From positions 124,001 to 188,000 of the forward strand of contig NZ_SNQG01000003.1 of assembly GCF_004378255.1 (NCBI RefSeq): a stretch of 64,000 bases of DNA, read 5' to 3'. Position 1 is the first letter of the stretch; every line of letters starts with the position of its first letter. The notes under the pieces are model-generated. The model was not told the origin of the DNA. It did no database searches and worked only from the letters and a program-made list of their open reading frames with translations. Positions 61,384 through 64,000 of the stretch are shown here, piece after piece. The position numbers and the translations under genes are program-made. The stretch comes from Mucilaginibacter phyllosphaerae (GTDB lineage Bacteria > Bacteroidota > Bacteroidia > Sphingobacteriales > Sphingobacteriaceae).

Positions 61384-64000
61384 TTATAGCGGCCCGCCGC
61401 CCGGAGGGGGGCCACCCATGCCGCCGCCCGGCCTGTCTCCACCACTTGGCCTTTCGCCACGGCCGCCTGCCCTGCCGGGGTCGCTGGCAGGCGCCTTACC
61501 CGAGAATTTAGACAGGCGGAAGGTAAAGGTAACCAGGTAGTATCTGCCAAGTCTATTAACATTACTTTGGGTAACAGTGCTACCGTTATTTACAACAGAA
61601 AAGCCGGTGTTCTCATTAAATAAATCATATGCTGCAAAACGCAGGGTGCCGCGGTTATCCTTCAGGAAACGGCGTTCTACATAGGCGTTTAATATGTTGG
61701 GGTTTTTAACGGCTATAGTGTATCCGTAATTTAGCGTTTTGGTATAATCGTAACTAAAGGTCCAGTCTTTCCAAACATAGTTTTTACCGTTTATCCCCAA
61801 ATCTACCGAGTTAATGTTGGTGTTTTGGTTAAATGCGGTGCTTAACGTATTGGTACTTTTGTTTAAAGAGTACCGGGCAAATGCCTCTGCATCTATAATA
61901 TCGGTAACATTTACCCTGAAACGTAATTGAGGCGCAACAGTAAAGGTTTTAGCAATGTTTTTATTTGCAGCGGTAATATTGTTAAGCGAATCTACATTTT
62001 GCGAAAAGCCTATATTGTTGGTATAATTAACCTGCCCGCCAAATATTATGGTGTATTTACGTTCGCTCCATGGTTTCGAGTACATAAAATTTGCCCCTGC
62101 GGTGTAATAGCCATCGGTATTTAAATATTTAATCAGGTTGGTGTTTTGCAGGTTTTTCAGATCCGGATTTTGTGCCAGCGTAGCATCTGTAAACCTGGTT
62201 GGATAAGTAACGATGTTCTGAACGATTTTATTTGACGTTTGCGAGTAGTTTAAACCGATCAGAAAAATGTTACCTGTTTGAAAGCTGAACATATTATAAC
62301 GTGCCGACAGGTTGTTGGTAAATTCGGGCTTTAAATTGGGGTTACCCTGTACCGGGTATAAGGCATTAGAAAAATCAATAACGGGCTGTAGCTGGTTAAA
62401 TGACGGCTGGTTGCTTTGCCCGTTATAATTAAAGCGCAAAGACTGGCTCCGGCTGAAGTTATAATTAAAGCTGGCTGCAGGTATTACATTAAATGTAGAT
62501 ACGCTGGTAGATACGTTATTTAACAGGTTGGTTCCGTTAAGTGATGCGGGTTGTGCGCCAACGCCTAAGGTTAAATTGTATTTCTTTTCGATGATACGGT
62601 AATTAAGGCCAAAGCGGTTGGTTGTAAAAGTGTATTTATAATTGTTGCTTAATAAATCGTATTTATAATAAAAATCGGGGTTGGATTCAAACAGTACATC
62701 GGTTTCTTTATCGCTGGTGTTATAATTATGGTTAAAGGCATAATTAAATTCCAAGAAAGACACCTTGCCTATGGGTTCCTGGTAGGACAGGTTTAGGCCA
62801 TAAGTATTAGTGCGGCCATCGGTATAAATTACCTGGTTTAGCGGCGCCGTTGGGGTGCCGGCAGTATATTTATATATCGGGTTATCATACTGGTTGTTTA
62901 TGCCAATGTTAGCGTTAAACCCGATATTTAAATTACGTTTACTGTGTTTAAAACGATGATTGTAAAAGCCCGTAACCCCATAGCTTGGAGATGATGTAGT
63001 GCTTACCGAATTTGAAGTGTACGCCAGGTTGGTAACACTATTTCTGGCCGATGTTACATCATCCACGCTGCTTACATTACTGCCCGAATAGTTGAAGGTG
63101 GGGGTAGCCTTTAAATAGTTTAAGGTATCCGGCTTCCATTCCAGGTTAAAGCTGAAGCGGTGATTGGTAGGGTTATTGGTTTCGCGGCTTAACTGGTTGC
63201 TTGTATTGGTTGATGTTACTGTTTGGCCAGCCGCATTCTGAACAGAAACGGTATTGGTTTGTAACGAGGATGAGTTGGTAAATATCGTGTTGTCTGTAAA
63301 GCTGTAGGTACCGTAAACGGATAAAGTTTTACCCCACTGATCGGCATAGTTAACGCCTATAGACCGCGCGTTGGTTATCCCGTTGGCATTGGTTGTAGAG
63401 CCGCTGCCGCTGCCACGCAGGGCATTGCCCCGGCCACCGCCGCCACCGCCTCCAAAACCGCCGCCGCCTGTTGCTCCCCCGGTTGGCGAGCCATAAGTAA
63501 AGGTATTAACATTGGTGTTATTGATGTTGCCTAAAACAGAGATTTGCTGGTTGTTGTTGAATTTAAAGAACCTTAGCAGGCCAATGTAGCGGTTATCATT
63601 AGTAACGCCGGGGTTTTTAGGCAGCAGGTCGGAGCCATCGCCGGCTGTTGCCTGGCCATAATAGCCATAGTTTTTATCCTTGCGTATGGTAAAGTTTAAG
63701 ATCTTGTTCGGCTCGCCTGTTTTAATGCCGGTAAGGTTTGCCTGATCGCCATAATCGTCAATGATCTGTACGCTTTCTATAACGTCTGCAGGCAAATTTT
63801 TAGTGGCGCTTTGTACGTCGCCCCCAAAAAAGTCTTTACCATTTACGCGAACTTTGGTTATTTGCTTTCCCTGCGAGCTCACGGTGCCGTCTGTTGCTAC
63901 ATCAACTCCCGGTATTTTTTTAAGCACATCTTCAATTGGTGCATCCTGCCGAACCTTGTAGGCAGACACGCTGTATTGTACGGTATCTTCTTTAAAAACG
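61384..64000 (-). CDS. TonB-dependent-receptor-like outer-membrane barrel, N-terminus outside window
   Basis: At least 871 residues in frame. The frame is open through position 64000, so the true start lies outside; an internal GTG at 63969 is not a plausible start because plug-domain sequence continues upstream of it (FKEDTVQYSVSAYKVRQD). The plug domain (DAPIEDVLKKIPGVDVATDGTV, KVRVNGKDFFGG) is followed by a large beta-barrel (OMP_b-brl type) with many aromatic-ended strands. A glycine-rich loop lies near 63415-63480. The tail is unusual: P/G/R-rich (GRGERPSGGDRPGG, ending PPPGGGPL) after the last strand. Substrate unknown, and no SusD gene lies in the window. Confidence 0.9.
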   Translation of the reverse strand, partial: VFKEDTVQYSVSAYKVRQDAPIEDVLKKIPGVDVATDGTVSSQGKQITKVRVNGKDFFGGDVQSATKNLPADVIESVQIIDDYGDQANLTGIKTGEPNKILNFTIRKDKNYGYYGQATAGDGSDLLPKNPGVTNDNRYIGLLRFFKFNNNQQISVLGNINNTNVNTFTYGSPTGGATGGGGFGGGGGGGRGNALRGSGSGSTTNANGITNARSIGVNYADQWGKTLSVYGTYSFTDNTIFTNSSSLQTNTVSVQNAAGQTVTSTNTSNQLSRETNNPTNHRFSFNLEWKPDTLNYLKATPTFNYSGSNVSSVDDVTSARNSVTNLAYTSNSVSTTSSPSYGVTGFYNHRFKHSKRNLNIGFNANIGINNQYDNPIYKYTAGTPTAPLNQVIYTDGRTNTYGLNLSYQEPIGKVSFLEFNYAFNHNYNTSDKETDVLFESNPDFYYKYDLLSNNYKYTFTTNRFGLNYRIIEKKYNLTLGVGAQPASLNGTNLLNNVSTSVSTFNVIPAASFNYNFSRSQSLRFNYNGQSNQPSFNQLQPVIDFSNALYPVQGNPNLKPEFTNNLSARYNMFSFQTGNIFLIGLNYSQTSNKIVQNIVTYPTRFTDATLAQNPDLKNLQNTNLIKYLNTDGYYTAGANFMYSKPWSERKYTIIFGGQVNYTNNIGFSQNVDSLNNITAANKNIAKTFTVAPQLRFRVNVTDIIDAEAFARYSLNKSTNTLSTAFNQNTNINSVDLGINGKNYVWKDWTFSYDYTKTLNYGYTIAVKNPNILNAYVERRFLKDNRGTLRFAAYDLFNENTGFSVVNNGSTVTQSNVNRLGRYYLVTFTFRLSKFSGKAPASDPGRAGGRGERPSGGDRPGGGMGGPPPGGGPL

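Overview
The window reads as part of a chromosome from a Bacteroidota bacterium, most likely family Sphingobacteriaceae (Mucilaginibacter/Pedobacter-like). This is inferred from three things. The first is gene content: the gliding lipoprotein GldH next to a RicT/PSP1 protein, DUF4175, DUF3078 and DUF5916 proteins, SusC-type outer-membrane barrels, many short lipoproteins and a glucosaminidase pair. The second is promoters of the Bacteroidota type (-7 element TAnnTTTG). The third is the near absence of Shine-Dalgarno sequences. Most of the window is ordinary core genome with short operons on both strands and many strong bidirectional terminators. No rRNA, CRISPR array, prophage or complete insertion sequence was seen.

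Layout. 1-577 is the start of a metallophosphoesterase (minus strand, runs out of the window). 774-3466 is a regulated accessory module: a possible activator palindrome, a small protein of unknown function, a polytopic membrane protein, and a NarL-type histidine kinase and response regulator. A PA0069-type radical SAM protein (3497-4567) and a large SPFH/flotillin-like protein (4664-6556) follow. 6764-9355 is the conserved translation cluster rpsP-rimM-trmD-rplS. 9370-10260 is an unusual cluster of REP-like inverted repeats around a GIY-YIG nuclease gene. 10272-16358 holds DNA ligase D, a VOC protein, threonine synthase, a lipoprotein and an OmpA-type lipoprotein. tRNA-Pro, a BLUF photoreceptor and an MFS exporter follow.

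18614-22778 is a DUF4175 protein, an anti-sigma-like ATPase and ybeY. A glutathione peroxidase and an mlaEFD lipid-transport operon (23418-25774) come next. 26675-31348 carries an epimerase-like protein, an ABC-F ATPase, a CBU_0592-type membrane protein and mnmG. Two parS-type palindromes lie just before the mnmG start, which suggests a region near the replication origin. 33688-36758 has tRNA-Gly and the divergent NAD genes nadB and nadA, separated by a 407-bp AT-rich spacer.

36827-45850 contains a secreted nuclease, thiL, a lipoprotein whose signal peptide appears frameshifted, rmuC, a pair of paralogous micro-lipoproteins, and the gldH-ricT-holB group. A 26-bp inverted repeat made of heptamers separates holB from ruvX. 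45984-51547 carries ruvX, dinD, an O-methyltransferase, two glucosaminidases, a small HExxH membrane protein and a DUF3078 protein. 51664-64000 carries ffh, a DUF5916 protein, a TonB-like protein, an M1 peptidase, two small orphans, a YifB-type ATPase, a lone receiver-domain protein and the C-terminal part of a TonB-dependent-receptor-like barrel.

The most promising candidates for something not yet described are the GIY-YIG/REP cluster (9370-10260) and the palindrome-controlled two-component module (837-3466). All family assignments come from reading motifs in the translated sequence. No database search was possible.
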